Notes under the pieces: model-generated
What the model saw: the letters and a program-made list of their open reading frames with translations, nothing else
What the model was told of the DNA's origin: nothing
The model's database searches: none
In this document: in pieces, positions 1 through 8,495 of the stretch
Numbering within the stretch: position 1 is the first letter of the stretch
Layout of the letters: each line of letters starts with the position of its first letter
Program-made: the position numbers and the translations under genes
Assembly (NCBI GenBank): GCA_017521425.1
Contig: JAFXCQ010000032.1
Location: forward strand, 124,001 to 188,000
Reading direction: 5' to 3'
Origin: Clostridia bacterium
GTDB taxonomy: Bacteria > Bacillota > Clostridia > Oscillospirales > Acutalibacteraceae
Length of the DNA: 64,000 bases

Positions 1-43
1 AAAATGATTTAAAAGCGAAAGCTGAATTTTAGGAGGTATTCAA

Positions 44-157
44 ATGAAAGTCAGACCTTCTGTTAAGAAAATTTGCGAAAAATGCAAGGTAATTAAACGC
101 AAGGGAAAAATCATGGTTATCTGTGAAAATCCTAAGCACAAACAACGTCAAGGTTAA
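44..157 (+). CDS. rpmJ: 50S ribosomal protein L36
   Basis: This 37-residue basic protein is L36, a small component of the large ribosomal subunit. It begins [15 protein letters not shown] and ends KHKQRQG. The zinc-ribbon ligands are visible: the CEKC pair, a later Cys in VICEN and a His in KHKQ, so this is the zinc-binding (C+) form. An AGGAGG ribosome binding site lies 8 bases upstream of the ATG. It sits at the head of the rpmJ-rpsM-rpsK-rpsD-rpoA-rplQ run, its usual place in Firmicutes, 35 bases before rpsM. Identification is firm. Confidence 0.96.
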   Translation: MKVRPSVKKICEKCKVIKRKGKIMVICENPKHKQRQG

Positions 158-192
158 TTGACGTAAACCATATTTGGAGGTGCAACTGACAA

Positions 193-561
193 ATGGCGCG
201 TATTTCAGGTGTTGATTTACCAAGAGACAAAAGAATTGAAATCGGTCTTACTTACATCTACGGTATAGGTGCAAAGACTGCAAGCGACATTATTGCTGCT
301 ACAGGCATTAATCCTGACACAAGAGTTAAGGATCTTTCTGAAGATGATGTAGCAAAATTACGTGAATATATCGACCACAACGTTAAGGTTGAAGGTGACC
401 TTCGTCGTGAAACAGCATTCGATATCAAAAGACTTGTTGAAATCGGTTGCTATCGTGGTGTTCGCCATCGTAAAGGTCTCCCTGTAAGAGGTCAGCGTTC
501 AAAAACAAACGCTCGTACTCGTAAGGGTCCAAAGAAAACGATAGCTAACAAGAAGAAATAA
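193..561 (+). CDS. rpsM: 30S ribosomal protein S13
   Basis: S13 sits in the head of the small subunit and contacts the P-site tRNA and the 50S subunit. The 122-residue product has the family start [23 protein letters not shown], with a helix-two-turn-helix in the first half. The conserved [16 protein letters not shown] segment follows at about residues 90-107. The lysine-rich tail that reaches the P site ends [15 protein letters not shown] lies 11 bases upstream of the ATG. Length and position between rpmJ and rpsK are standard. Confidence 0.98.
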   Translation: MARISGVDLPRDKRIEIGLTYIYGIGAKTASDIIAATGINPDTRVKDLSEDDVAKLREYIDHNVKVEGDLRRETAFDIKRLVEIGCYRGVRHRKGLPVRGQRSKTNARTRKGPKKTIANKKK

Positions 562-578
562 GTCGGGGAGGTATTAGA

Positions 579-986
579 ATGGCTACAAAAGCTACAGGCA
601 AAAAAGGTGCCGGAACACGTAAGCGTCGTGAACGCAAAAATATTGAACGCGGTGCGGCTCATATCCAATCCACTTTCAATAACACGATAGTTACAATTAC
701 TGACACTCAAGGCAACGCAGTTTCTTGGGCAAGTGCAGGCGAAATGGGCTTCAGAGGTTCTCGTAAATCTACTCCATTCGCAGCACAGACAGCTGCAGAA
801 ACAGCTGCAAAGGTTGCTGTTGATCACGGTATGAAAACTATTGAAGTTTATGTAAAAGGCCCAGGTGCGGGTAGAGAGGCTGCAATCAGAGCATTACAAG
901 TTGCAGGACTTGAAGTTACTCTTATTAAAGACGTTACTCCTATTCCTCACAATGGTTGCCGTCCACCAAAAAGAAGACGTGTATAA
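579..986 (+). CDS. rpsK: 30S ribosomal protein S11
   Basis: S11 lies on the small-subunit platform near the Shine-Dalgarno helix. The 135-residue product has the typical basic N-terminal extension ([20 protein letters not shown]). The core follows with NNTIVTITD, the [14 protein letters not shown] motif, and the C-terminal [18 protein letters not shown] signature. The start ATG has a GGGGAGG ribosome binding site, and the gene follows rpsM by 17 bases. It is part of the alpha operon and carries no unusual features. Confidence 0.98.
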   Translation: MATKATGKKGAGTRKRRERKNIERGAAHIQSTFNNTIVTITDTQGNAVSWASAGEMGFRGSRKSTPFAAQTAAETAAKVAVDHGMKTIEVYVKGPGAGREAAIRALQVAGLEVTLIKDVTPIPHNGCRPPKRRRV

Positions 987-1005
987 CATATAGGAGGAAC
1001 GAATT

Positions 1006-1632
1006 ATGGCAAGATATACAGGTGCCGTATGTAAACTCTGCCGCCGTGAAGGTCAGAAACTCTTCTTAAAGGGTAGCAGATGTTATACAGGCAAATGCGC
1101 ATTAGAGCGTCGTTCATACGCTCCTGGTCAACATGGTCAGGCTCGTAAAAAGATTTCTGGTTACGGTCTTCAGCTTCGTGAAAAACAAAAAGCAAGACGT
1201 TACTACGGAATCCTTGAAGGACAATTCCACAAATATTTCCTTATGGCTGAAAAGAAGCCAGGTCAAGCAGGTGAAAACCTTCTTAGAATTTGTGAAAGCC
1301 GTTTAGATAACATTGTTTATCTTCTTGGTTGGGCAGATTCTCGTGCAGAAGCAAGACAACTTGTTACTCACGGCCACTTCTGCGTAAATGGCTCTAAGGT
1401 AGACATCCCTTCTTACCTCTGTAAGCCAGGCGATGCAATTTCAATCAAAGAAAAATCTGCTTCAACAGATTCTTTCAAAAACATTCTCGAAGCAAATGGT
1501 TCACGTCCTGTTCCAACTTGGCTTGAGAGAAATAGTGATGCTAATACAGCAAAGGTTATCAACCTTCCTGATAGAGAGCAAATCGAAGCTCCTATCGAAG
1601 AGCACCTTATCGTTGAGTTCTACTCAAAATAA
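1006..1632 (+). CDS. rpsD: 30S ribosomal protein S4 (zinc-binding type)
   Basis: S4 is a primary 16S rRNA binder that starts 30S assembly. In many bacteria it represses its own operon by binding the mRNA. The 208-residue product begins [20 protein letters not shown]. It carries CKLC followed by further cysteines in SRCYTGKC, the ligand set of the zinc-binding (C+) form of S4. The S4 RNA-binding domain is at about residues 98-160 ([27 protein letters not shown]). The 84-base gap to rpoA holds a 7-bp stem at 1680-1696 (loop TAA) just before the rpoA ribosome binding site. This could be a regulatory structure, but I cannot show S4 binding. Confidence 0.97.
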   Translation: MARYTGAVCKLCRREGQKLFLKGSRCYTGKCALERRSYAPGQHGQARKKISGYGLQLREKQKARRYYGILEGQFHKYFLMAEKKPGQAGENLLRICESRLDNIVYLLGWADSRAEARQLVTHGHFCVNGSKVDIPSYLCKPGDAISIKEKSASTDSFKNILEANGSRPVPTWLERNSDANTAKVINLPDREQIEAPIEEHLIVEFYSK

Positions 1633-1757
1633 TAAAGCTCTTTAGCCTTATCTTTTGCTTTGGCAAAAAACTAACAAAAACATAGTTAAACTGTGTAAAA
1701 TTTAGGAGGGTTTGGTATGAAGGTATTGAGAAACCAAGAATTGAGTTCTCTGATTCA

Positions 1758-2666
1758 ATGGAAGAAACAGCACATGGTGTGTTTGTAGTAGAACCACTTG
1801 AAAGAGGCTTTGGTACTACTTTAGGTAACAGCCTTCGTCGTGTACTTCTTTCTTCATTACCGGGTTATGCAATTACATCTGTAAAAATTGATGGTATTCT
1901 TCACGAATTCTCAACAATTCCTAACGTTAAAGAAGACGTTACAGAAATAGTTCTTAACCTTAAGGGCGTTATTCTTAAAATTCACGGAGACGGTCCAAAG
2001 ATTATGTATATCGAGGCTAACGGCTCTGGTGAAATCACTGCTGGTGATATTAAAACAGACTCTGAGGTTGAAATTCTTAACCCAGACCACCATATAGCTA
2101 CACTTGACAATGGTGCTCATGTTTCAATGGAACTTACTGCTGATAAGGGCAGAGGATATGTTTCTTCAGACAGAAACAAACAACTTCTCGCTCCTGAAAT
2201 CGGTGTAATTGCTATTGACTCAATTTACTCACCAGTATTAAAAGTTAACTATACAGTTAACAATACTCGTGTTGGTCAAATCACTGACTACGACAAGCTT
2301 TCAATTGAAGTTTGGACAGATGGTACAATTTCTGCAAAAGAAGCTGTTTCTTTCGCTGCTAAAATTCTTACAGAACATCTTAATCTCTTTGTTGACCTTT
2401 CTGATGAAGTTTCAAATACAGAGATTATGGTTACAACAGATAACAGTGCAAAAGAAAAAGTTCTTGAAATGACAATTGAAGAACTCGACCTTTCAGTTCG
2501 TTCATTTAACTGTCTCAAGAGAGCAGGTATCAATACTGTTGAAGATTTGATCAACAAAACAGAAGACGATATGATGAAAGTTAGAAACCTTGGTAGAAAA
2601 TCTCTTGATGAGGTTGTAAACAAGTTAGCTTCTCTCGGATTTACTCTTAAAGACGAGGACGAATAA
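1758..2666 (+). CDS. rpoA: DNA-directed RNA polymerase subunit alpha (5' end frameshifted in this sequence)
   Basis: RpoA dimerises to nucleate RNA polymerase assembly, and its C-terminal domain contacts UP elements and activators. The reading frame gives 302 residues: an N-terminal domain with [26 protein letters not shown], then a C-terminal helix-hairpin-helix domain ([29 protein letters not shown]). The open frame continues upstream of ATG 1758 and encodes the expected [12 protein letters not shown] (from 1722), but there is no ATG, GTG or TTG there. The only ATG with a good ribosome binding site (AGGAGGG 1704-1710, ATG 1717) lies in another frame and stops after 23 codons. One extra base after that ATG would give M-E-G-I-E-K-P, so a single-base deletion or consensus error is likely. 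Identity is certain; only the start is uncertain. Confidence 0.95.
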   Translation: MEETAHGVFVVEPLERGFGTTLGNSLRRVLLSSLPGYAITSVKIDGILHEFSTIPNVKEDVTEIVLNLKGVILKIHGDGPKIMYIEANGSGEITAGDIKTDSEVEILNPDHHIATLDNGAHVSMELTADKGRGYVSSDRNKQLLAPEIGVIAIDSIYSPVLKVNYTVNNTRVGQITDYDKLSIEVWTDGTISAKEAVSFAAKILTEHLNLFVDLSDEVSNTEIMVTTDNSAKEKVLEMTIEELDLSVRSFNCLKRAGINTVEDLINKTEDDMMKVRNLGRKSLDEVVNKLASLGFTLKDEDE

Positions 2667-2696
2667 GTCCATATTTTCGGCAAAGGAGTGTTATAG

Positions 2697-3038
2697 ATGC
2701 CCGGAACAAGAAAGCTTGGCAGAACAAGTGATCATAGAAATGCTATGCTCCGTAACATGGTTACAGCTCTTATCGAAAACGGTAAGATGACAACTACTGT
2801 TACTCGTGCTAAAGAAGTACGTGCAATGGCTGAAAAGATGATTACTATTGCTAAGGAAGATAATCTTCACAACAGAAGACAAGTAGCATCTTATATTACT
2901 AAGAGTGATGTTGTTAAAAAGCTCTTTAACGAAGTAGCTCCAAAATATAAAGATGTAAACGGCGGTTATTGCCGTATTATCAAGACTGAAGCTCGCCGCG
3001 GTGACGCTGCTGAGATGTGCATTCTTGAATTAATCTAA
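2697..3038 (+). CDS. rplQ: 50S ribosomal protein L17
   Basis: L17 is a large-subunit protein near the peptide exit tunnel. The 113-residue product starts [20 protein letters not shown], the family signature. It continues with [15 protein letters not shown] and ends in the conserved [24 protein letters not shown]. It follows rpoA by 30 bases with an AAGGAG ribosome binding site, the standard end of the alpha operon, and a hairpin terminator follows. Nothing is unusual. Confidence 0.98.
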   Translation: MPGTRKLGRTSDHRNAMLRNMVTALIENGKMTTTVTRAKEVRAMAEKMITIAKEDNLHNRRQVASYITKSDVVKKLFNEVAPKYKDVNGGYCRIIKTEARRGDAAEMCILELI

Positions 3039-3047
3039 TTTTGTTTT

Positions 3048-3081
3048 AAAATCCCGTTCGTTTTCTGCGAATGGGATTTTT
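3048..3081 (+). terminator. Terminator of the ribosomal/rpoA operon
   Basis: A 13-bp stem (AAAATCCCGTTCG at 3048-3060 pairing with 3068-3080, with one G-T pair) has a 7-base loop and ends in a T-run. It lies 10 bases after the rplQ stop codon and fits a Rho-independent terminator for the whole operon. Confidence 0.88.
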
Positions 3082-3098
3082 AAATTTGAGAGGTTAAG

Positions 3099-3938
3099 AT
3101 GTATAAGAAAAAAATTAAAATTATTTCAATTATTCTTGTTATTGCAATTGTTATTTCCGGCGGGGTGTATGTAGCAGATTTGTTTTTGGGCTACGATGCA
3201 CCTGAAATTAAGAAATTAAGCGATAGCAATATTAAATATACAGAAGATATTAAACTTACAGCACATCGTGGGTTTTCAGGTGTTGCACCAGAAAATACAA
3301 TTGCCGCATTTGAAAAAGCGGCAGAGTATAACTTTTTTGCAGCTGAATGTGATGTTCATTTAACAAGCGATGGTGTATGGGTGATTTATCACGATGACAA
3401 TATTTTCAGATTGACAAATGGTTATAAAAATATTGCGGAAGCAACTTATGATGAATTGCAGGAATATGTAATTGATAATGGTGTGAATGTTGAAAAGTAT
3501 CCTAATCAGAAAATACCGACATTAGAAGAGTTTTTGGTAGTTTGTAAGGATATGAGTATTACTCCACAGATTGAAATTAAAAAAGGAAGCAAAGATAAAT
3601 TACTTGAGATTTTAAATCTGCTCGACAAATATGGCTTAAGAGAGCAGGCGATGATTATTTCGTTTAATATAGAGGCAATAAAAACTATAAGAGAGCTTGA
3701 TGAAAAAATTGAAATCTGGTATTTAGTAGAAGAAATTACCGAGATTGAAATGAATGAATGTGTAAATAATAATTTTGCATTAGCATTCAATCATAAAAAG
3801 AATGATGAAGAAATAATTAAAAAAGCAAGCGGAAAAAATATTAAGCTTTGCGCGTGGACAGTTGATGAATTAGAAAAAATTGAACAGCTCTACAATATGG
3901 GTGTTAAATACATAACAACAAATGCAGTAATTTACTGA
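3099..3938 (+). CDS. Membrane-anchored glycerophosphodiester phosphodiesterase
   Basis: This 279-residue protein belongs to the GDPD (UgpQ-like) family. These enzymes hydrolyse glycerophosphodiesters to glycerol-3-phosphate and an alcohol. Residues 5-27 form one hydrophobic N-terminal segment (signal anchor), so the catalytic domain is probably outside the membrane. The TIM-barrel motifs are visible: TAHRGFSGVAPENT with the catalytic His-Arg, then ECDVHLTSDGVWVIYHDD with the metal-binding Glu/Asp and second His. Later come PQIEIK and a final LCAWTVDE with the strand-8 Trp. The gene stands alone after the rplQ terminator. The ribosome binding site is a modest GAGAGG. The exact substrate (lipid headgroup or teichoic-acid-like polymer) cannot be told from sequence. 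Confidence 0.9.
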   Translation: MYKKKIKIISIILVIAIVISGGVYVADLFLGYDAPEIKKLSDSNIKYTEDIKLTAHRGFSGVAPENTIAAFEKAAEYNFFAAECDVHLTSDGVWVIYHDDNIFRLTNGYKNIAEATYDELQEYVIDNGVNVEKYPNQKIPTLEEFLVVCKDMSITPQIEIKKGSKDKLLEILNLLDKYGLREQAMIISFNIEAIKTIRELDEKIEIWYLVEEITEIEMNECVNNNFALAFNHKKNDEEIIKKASGKNIKLCAWTVDELEKIEQLYNMGVKYITTNAVIY

Positions 3939-4037
3939 TATTTTCTAAAAATGAAAATATCGGTAAATTTTGTGTAATATTACAAAAAAATACATAAATT
4001 TTATAACATTTACTACTTTTAGATGTTTAATTTGCTC

Positions 4038-4066
4038 TTTTATTTTGTACTGAAAAGTGTTATAAT
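4038..4066 (+). promoter_or_regulatory. Promoter candidate for murA operon
   Basis: An extended -10 element (TG then T then TATAAT, with TATAAT at 4061-4066) follows a weak -35 (TTTTAT at 4038-4043) with a 17-base spacer. It lies in the 217-base AT-rich gap between the GDPD gene and murA. No other structure was seen in that gap. Confidence 0.55.
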
Positions 4067-4155
4067 ATTAAAAGTGATTTTATGCGCATTTGCATACAAT
4101 ATTTGAACTCTACTTAATTAATATATATAAAATAAAAAAGTTAGGGGTGCCGCAT

Positions 4156-5427
4156 GTGGAAAGATTTGTAATCCGTGGTGGTAATAAGCTTCACGGCGAA
4201 ATTAAAATCAGCGGTGCAAAGAATGCAGTTTTAGGAATTATGCCTGCTGCAATTCTTGCTGATGGTCCTTGTAGAATTGAAAATATTCCTGATATCAGTG
4301 ATGTCAGAATGATGATAAAAATATTGCGTCACATTGGTGCAGAGGTTGAAACACCAGAAGATGGTGTAGTTATAATTGATGGTAAAAATGTTAATGCAGA
4401 AATAAATATACCAGATAAAATGACTCGTAAATTAAGAGCGTCTTATTATCTTTTAGGTGCTCTTTTGGGTAAATATGGTAATGCAAGTGTTTCAATGCCT
4501 GGCGGTTGTTACTTTGGAGAAAGACCAATTGACCAGCACATTAAAGGCTTTGAGGCTTTAGGCGCAACGGTAAGCACAGAGGGTGCAATTGTTGTTGCAA
4601 ATGCAGACGAGCTTATGGGCTCTTCTGTTTATATGGACGTTGTTTCAGTAGGTGCTACAATAAATGTAATGCTTGCAGCAGTAAGAGCAAAAGGTCTTAC
4701 GGTAATTGAAAATGCCGCAAGAGAACCACATATTGTTGACCTTGCAAACTTCCTTAACTCTATGGGTGCCGATGTTCGTGGTGCCGGTACAGATGTAATT
4801 AAAATTCGTGGCACACAGAATATGCATAGCTGCACTTATTCTATAATTCCTGACCAGATTGAAGCAGGTACTTATATGGTAGCGGCTGCTGCAGTTGGTG
4901 GCGATGTTATAATTCAGGATGTTATTCCAAAACATCTTGAGTCAATCACAAATAAGTTAGAAGAGTGTGGAGTTACTGTTATTGAAGGTGACGACAGTAT
5001 TCGTGTTGTTTCAAATATTGAAAGACCAAATGCTTGCAGAGTAAAAACAAGACCTCATCCGGGTTTTCCTACAGATATGCAACCACAAATGGCAGTTTTA
5101 CTTACAACTTGTAAAGGGACGAGCCATGTTGTAGAAAGTGTGTGGGATAATCGTTTTAAATATACCCAACAGTTAAAGAGAATGGGTGCTAATATAATTG
5201 TTGATGGTAAAACTGCTATTATTACAGGTGTAAATAATCTTAATGGCGCACCGGTTGAAGCAGATGACTTAAGAGCGGGTGCGGCAATGGTTATCGCCGG
5301 TATGATGGCTAAAGGCACAACAACAGTTACAAATGTAAACCTTATTGACCGCGGTTATGAAAAAATTGTTGATAAACTCACCGCTATTGGTGTAGATATT
5401 ACCCGTGAATCATTTGACGAGGAGTAA
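4156..5427 (+). CDS. murA: UDP-N-acetylglucosamine 1-carboxyvinyltransferase
   Basis: MurA transfers enolpyruvate from PEP to UDP-GlcNAc, the first committed step of peptidoglycan synthesis, in the cytosol. The product has the family N-terminus VERFVIRGGNKLHGEIKISG with the substrate-binding Lys in GAKNA. The active-site loop MPGGCYFGERPIDQH carries the fosfomycin-target Cys. RPHPGFPTDMQPQ and DDLRAGAAMVIAGM follow near the C-terminus. I chose GTG 4156 (423 residues): it has AGGGG eight bases upstream and matches the family start, whereas an in-frame ATG at 4090 would add 22 atypical residues. The next two genes follow closely, suggesting one transcript. Confidence 0.95.
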   Translation: MERFVIRGGNKLHGEIKISGAKNAVLGIMPAAILADGPCRIENIPDISDVRMMIKILRHIGAEVETPEDGVVIIDGKNVNAEINIPDKMTRKLRASYYLLGALLGKYGNASVSMPGGCYFGERPIDQHIKGFEALGATVSTEGAIVVANADELMGSSVYMDVVSVGATINVMLAAVRAKGLTVIENAAREPHIVDLANFLNSMGADVRGAGTDVIKIRGTQNMHSCTYSIIPDQIEAGTYMVAAAAVGGDVIIQDVIPKHLESITNKLEECGVTVIEGDDSIRVVSNIERPNACRVKTRPHPGFPTDMQPQMAVLLTTCKGTSHVVESVWDNRFKYTQQLKRMGANIIVDGKTAIITGVNNLNGAPVEADDLRAGAAMVIAGMMAKGTTTVTNVNLIDRGYEKIVDKLTAIGVDITRESFDEE

Positions 5428-5433
5428 TTTAAT

Positions 5434-6228
5434 ATGATAAGATTTTGTCCGCTATTTTCATCAAGTAGCGGCAATTCTGTTTACATAGGCGAAAATAACG
5501 CAGGAATTTTAGTGGATGTGGGCAGAAGTGCCAAGCAAATAAGAGAAAAGCTTGATTCAATAGGTGTTGAAGAATCAGCAATTAAAGCTGTGTTTCTCAC
5601 CCATGAACACGTGGACCATATAAAAGGTCTTTCGGTGTTTTTGAAAAGAAATAAAATTCCTGTTTATGCGTCAGCCGGTACTATTTTAGAACTTAAGGAA
5701 AAAGGTGTTTTAACTGATTGCCATATAGATTTTACCGTTAATGATGATGGTGTTGAAATTGGTGATATGCTTATAAAACCTTTTAAAACTTCACACGACT
5801 GTGCAGATGGCAGAGGGTATGTAATTACTGGTAATGATGGTAGCACAAAGGTTGCGGTTGCAACAGATACAGGCATTGTAACACCTGAAATTATGAACTC
5901 AATTACAGGCTGTAAATTAGTTTATATAGAGTCGAATCACGATGTGAATATGTTAAAAACAGGTCCGTATTATTATGAATTGAAAAAGAGAATTCTTTCT
6001 GATAAAGGGCATCTTTCAAATGATGCGTGTGCGAGTGTTTTAAAAGCACTCGTAAACAATGGCACAACACAGTTTATATTAGCACATTTGAGTCCTGAAA
6101 ATAATACACCGCATTTAGCGTATGAAACATCAACCAATGCACTTTTAAATATGGGTGCACTCGTCAACAGAGATTACCAGTTAAAAGTTGCAGAAGCAGA
6201 AAATAATAGTAAGGTAGTTTTAGTTTAA
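5434..6228 (+). CDS. YycJ/WalJ-like metallo-beta-lactamase-fold hydrolase
   Basis: This 264-residue cytosolic protein has the metallo-beta-lactamase fold. The N-terminal FCPLFSSSSGNSVYIG is typical of the YycJ/WalJ family, and the metal motif HEHVDH is at about residues 53-58. Further metal-ligand segments are TSHD, ATDTG and the late ILAHLSPENN. Family members are nucleases linked in Bacillus/Streptococcus to the WalRK cell-wall regulon and DNA repair. Here it lies 6 bases after murA, which fits a cell-envelope setting. Its substrate is unknown from sequence. Confidence 0.88.
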   Translation: MIRFCPLFSSSSGNSVYIGENNAGILVDVGRSAKQIREKLDSIGVEESAIKAVFLTHEHVDHIKGLSVFLKRNKIPVYASAGTILELKEKGVLTDCHIDFTVNDDGVEIGDMLIKPFKTSHDCADGRGYVITGNDGSTKVAVATDTGIVTPEIMNSITGCKLVYIESNHDVNMLKTGPYYYELKKRILSDKGHLSNDACASVLKALVNNGTTQFILAHLSPENNTPHLAYETSTNALLNMGALVNRDYQLKVAEAENNSKVVLV

Positions 6229-6230
6229 TT

Positions 6231-6689
6231 ATGTTAAAAGTCAATTTCGTTTGTCACGGAAATATATGCAGAAGTCCTATGGCAGAGTTTATATTTAAAG
6301 ATATGTTAAAAAAACAGGGTAGAGAAAATGAGTTTTCTGTCTGCTCAATGGCTACAAGCAGTGAAGAAATTTTTATGGGTGTAGGTAATCCTGTTTACCC
6401 ACCAGCAAAGAAGATTTTAAATGAACACGGTATTTCTTGTGACGGAAAAAGAGCCACTCAGGTGAAAAAGAGTGACTACGAAAATTATGATTTGTTCATT
6501 TGTATGGATAGTAATAACATAAGAAACATTTTAAGAATTTTCGGTTCTGACCCGGAGAATAAAGTTAAAAAGCTTATGGATTATACTGACAGAAAAACTG
6601 ATGTAGCAGACCCGTGGTACACAGGTGATTTTACAGTTACATATAACGACATCTGTGAAGGGTTAGAAGGATTTTTAAATAGTTTATAA
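6231..6689 (+). CDS. Low-molecular-weight protein-tyrosine phosphatase family protein
   Basis: The 152-residue product begins MLKVNFVCHGNICRSPMAEF, the P-loop C-X5-R-S of low-molecular-weight tyrosine phosphatases. The general-acid loop appears near the end as DPWYTGDF. The middle segment ICMDSNNIRNI is also typical of the family. It starts 2 bases after the WalJ-like gene, so it is translationally linked to the murA operon. Such enzymes may dephosphorylate tyrosine or arginine residues; the sequence does not settle which. A bidirectional terminator follows. Confidence 0.92.
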   Translation: MLKVNFVCHGNICRSPMAEFIFKDMLKKQGRENEFSVCSMATSSEEIFMGVGNPVYPPAKKILNEHGISCDGKRATQVKKSDYENYDLFICMDSNNIRNILRIFGSDPENKVKKLMDYTDRKTDVADPWYTGDFTVTYNDICEGLEGFLNSL

Positions 6690-6694
6690 AAATG

Positions 6695-6735
6695 AAAACA
6701 GTTGATTGATATTAACCAATCAACTGTTTTTTTGT
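6695..6735. terminator. Bidirectional terminator between convergent genes
   Basis: A perfect 14-bp stem (6695-6708 with 6717-6730, core ACAGTTGATTG) has an 8-base loop, A-rich left and T-rich right flanks. It separates the phosphatase gene (+) from the XRE regulator gene (-) and can serve both. Confidence 0.85.
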
Positions 6736-8091
6736 TTAGTTTTTCTTTTTTAAATATATTATAAGTGAAATTATTGTAGCACCAAAGGCGAAAAATGTAC
6801 TTATAATAAAAATCTCTATAAAAGCATCAAAGAAGCTATCCCAAAAACTCTCTATAGTAGCGTGTTTTGTTACTTTAAGTTCATCGTCATCAAAAGTGAT
6901 ATATTCATCCGGAGAACAAATTGAGTTAATATAGAAGGCTTTTGATTCGTTGAAGGTGTTTTCATAAATGAATTTATCGGCTTCTTCCTTTGATTTAAAG
7001 GTGTAATCATAATCTAATGCTTCAAAGTAATCAGAAACAAAATAATGCTCATTTTCTACTTTTGATATGTCGAAGGTAACATCAGAAACATTTACAACAA
7101 TATTGTCGGTAGCAAGCTCATCTACATAATTAAAAATGTAAAACGGTTCTTTGTTAATAATAGCATTTTTAAGCTTGTAGTAATCATTTTCAGCTTGCTC
7201 TCTTGTTTCATATTGGTAATTTATAGCATCTTCAAATCCAAAAGAGGTTTTGGTCATTGTTTCTGTATAAGTAATGCAACCATGAACAAAAAGAAAGGCT
7301 ACAACAATAAAAATATCAGCTATTACAGTTAGTTTTACGAATTTCTTTGTTCGGACAATATCTTTCTTGCTTTTTACTATTTCTATATTTTCTTTCTTTA
7401 ACCTGTTTTTGTAGGACGGATAACAAATAGCAGTGGCAATCACTAAGGATAATGGTAAAAGCAAAAATGCGGAATAACCATAACCTGTTAATATGGTTAT
7501 TAACCCTATAAGTGAAATAATGGGGAAGAAGATTATAAGCGAGATAAATTTAATAGATGTTTGTTTTACATCTTTTAAAGTTTCTTCATCTACAATATCA
7601 TTTGTATATAAATTTGATTTGAGATTGTTTGTAGCAATAGCCATAATTATTGCAGAGGCAGCAATTAGTGCAATTGTAAGAATTATAGGAATAAAAATAT
7701 AATTCGAATAGAAAATCAAACCACCAAGATATGGGAGAACAGCACCGATAACAGAAAGTGTAATAGCAATTATTGATTTGTTTTTGTATTGCGTTAATAC
7801 TCTTTCTACTAAATATTTCGCTCGCTTTTCTGTGTTTTCTTTTTTCTCTTTTTGTGATTCAGGTTCGTTAGTTGACTTTTGAATTCTTTCGCCCTTTAAA
7901 ATTTCATCTACAGTAACGGAATAAAGCTCTGCAATTGCAGGTAACATCATAATTTCGGGGCACCCGTCATCACATTCCCATTTGCTTACTGTTTTATTAG
8001 ATACATTTAATTTGTCAGCAACCTCTTGCTGAGTGTAGCCATTGGCTTTTCTTAATGCAGCAAGAAAAGAGCCCATTGTCTTTTTCTCCAT
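6736..8091 (-). CDS. XRE-family transcriptional regulator with membrane domain
   Basis: The 451-residue product has an N-terminal helix-turn-helix of the HTH_3 type (about residues 9-65; NGYTQQEVADKLNVSNKTVSKWE). A short charged linker and then a membrane region follow. The membrane region has about five hydrophobic segments between residues 105 and 275, including VIGAVLPYLGGLIF, a pair around residues 180-230 and one near 255. There is a roughly 150-residue probably external domain and a last membrane segment at the C-terminus. The architecture suggests a membrane-tethered regulator responding to an envelope signal; no target is known. An AGGAG lies about 11 bases before the ATG. The palindrome at 8186-8210 upstream is a candidate operator. 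Confidence 0.85.
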   Translation of the reverse strand: MEKKTMGSFLAALRKANGYTQQEVADKLNVSNKTVSKWECDDGCPEIMMLPAIAELYSVTVDEILKGERIQKSTNEPESQKEKKENTEKRAKYLVERVLTQYKNKSIIAITLSVIGAVLPYLGGLIFYSNYIFIPIILTIALIAASAIIMAIATNNLKSNLYTNDIVDEETLKDVKQTSIKFISLIIFFPIISLIGLITILTGYGYSAFLLLPLSLVIATAICYPSYKNRLKKENIEIVKSKKDIVRTKKFVKLTVIADIFIVVAFLFVHGCITYTETMTKTSFGFEDAINYQYETREQAENDYYKLKNAIINKEPFYIFNYVDELATDNIVVNVSDVTFDISKVENEHYFVSDYFEALDYDYTFKSKEEADKFIYENTFNESKAFYINSICSPDEYITFDDDELKVTKHATIESFWDSFFDAFIEIFIISTFFAFGATIISLIIYLKKKN

Positions 8092-8185
8092 ATATATTCT
8101 TTCTCCTTTTTAGGAATTGCAGTTTTCAGCGCTTATCTGTAATTAAATTCTCCTATAAATGGACACAAAATGCAACTCATTTAAA

Positions 8186-8210
8186 GTGGAATTTCTCCAC
8201 GAATCGTGGA
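8186..8210. promoter_or_regulatory. Palindromic operator candidate upstream of the XRE regulator
   Basis: A perfect 15-base palindrome (TCCACGAATCGTGGA, 8196-8210) is preceded by a further half-site GTGGA at 8186-8190, which forms a second inverted pair with TCCAC. It lies about 100 bases upstream of the XRE start and just before the toxin-element promoter. Autoregulation is inferred from position only. Confidence 0.4.
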
Positions 8211-8248
8211 ATTGTGGTTTTACAAAGATTTTCAAATGAAAATTTGTG

Positions 8249-8277
8249 TTGAAATATAATTAACAATACGATATAAT
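8249..8277 (+). promoter_or_regulatory. Promoter reading into the toxin element
   Basis: TTGAAA (8249-8254) and TATAAT (8272-8277) are separated by exactly 17 bases. The -10 abuts the left inverted repeat of the small element, so a transcript would begin inside that repeat and run through the toxin gene. Confidence 0.7.
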
Positions 8278-8369
8278 AATTCATGGAATAAGGTAAGCCA
8301 TAACGGATAGGCGGTTAGCCCTCTCATTTTAGGGGGCACTTTTAGCCCTCTTGAAAGGGGGCGGTGCTG

Positions 8370-8465
8370 ATGGTTACATATAGCGAGTTGTTTTTATTAT
8401 TAACTCTTATAGTTTCGATTCTTGCACTTGTTATAGATATTATAAATATAACAAAAAAGAAATAA
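8370..8465 (+). CDS. Small holin-like type I toxin
   Basis: A 31-residue ORF reads MVTYSELFLLLTLIVSILAL, then VIDIINITKKK. It has one membrane helix (about residues 7-27), a short polar N-terminus and a lysine tail. This matches the putative holin-like (Hol_Tox) small proteins of Firmicutes, many thought to be type I toxins controlled by an antisense RNA. An AGGGGG lies 9 bases upstream but sits inside a stem (GCCCTCT pairing with AGGGGGC), so translation may be restrained by structure. Its own terminator follows and inverted repeats flank it. No antisense promoter was established. Toxicity is inferred from family resemblance. Confidence 0.7.
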   Translation: MVTYSELFLLLTLIVSILALVIDIINITKKK

Positions 8466-8495
8466 CCGCCCACACGCCAATGTAACGGTTATTTC
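8460..8495 (+). terminator. Terminator of the small toxin gene
   Basis: A 10-bp stem (GAAATAACCG with CGGTTATTTC) has a 17-base loop. It overlaps the toxin stop codon and ends in a TTTC run. It lies inside the inverted-repeat element. Confidence 0.6.

Noticed and set aside
1..12. Possible last codons of infA before rpmJ
   Set aside because: Only four codons (KMI and a stop) are visible; too short to identify any gene.
492..827. 111-codon minus-strand ORF across rpsM/rpsK
   Set aside because: It is a shadow of two certain ribosomal protein genes with Cys/Ser-rich nonsense translation.
1717..1788. 23-codon ORF starting at the ATG with the best ribosome binding site before rpoA
   Set aside because: It has no family resemblance and overlaps the true rpoA coding frame; best explained as a frameshift artefact rather than a leader peptide.
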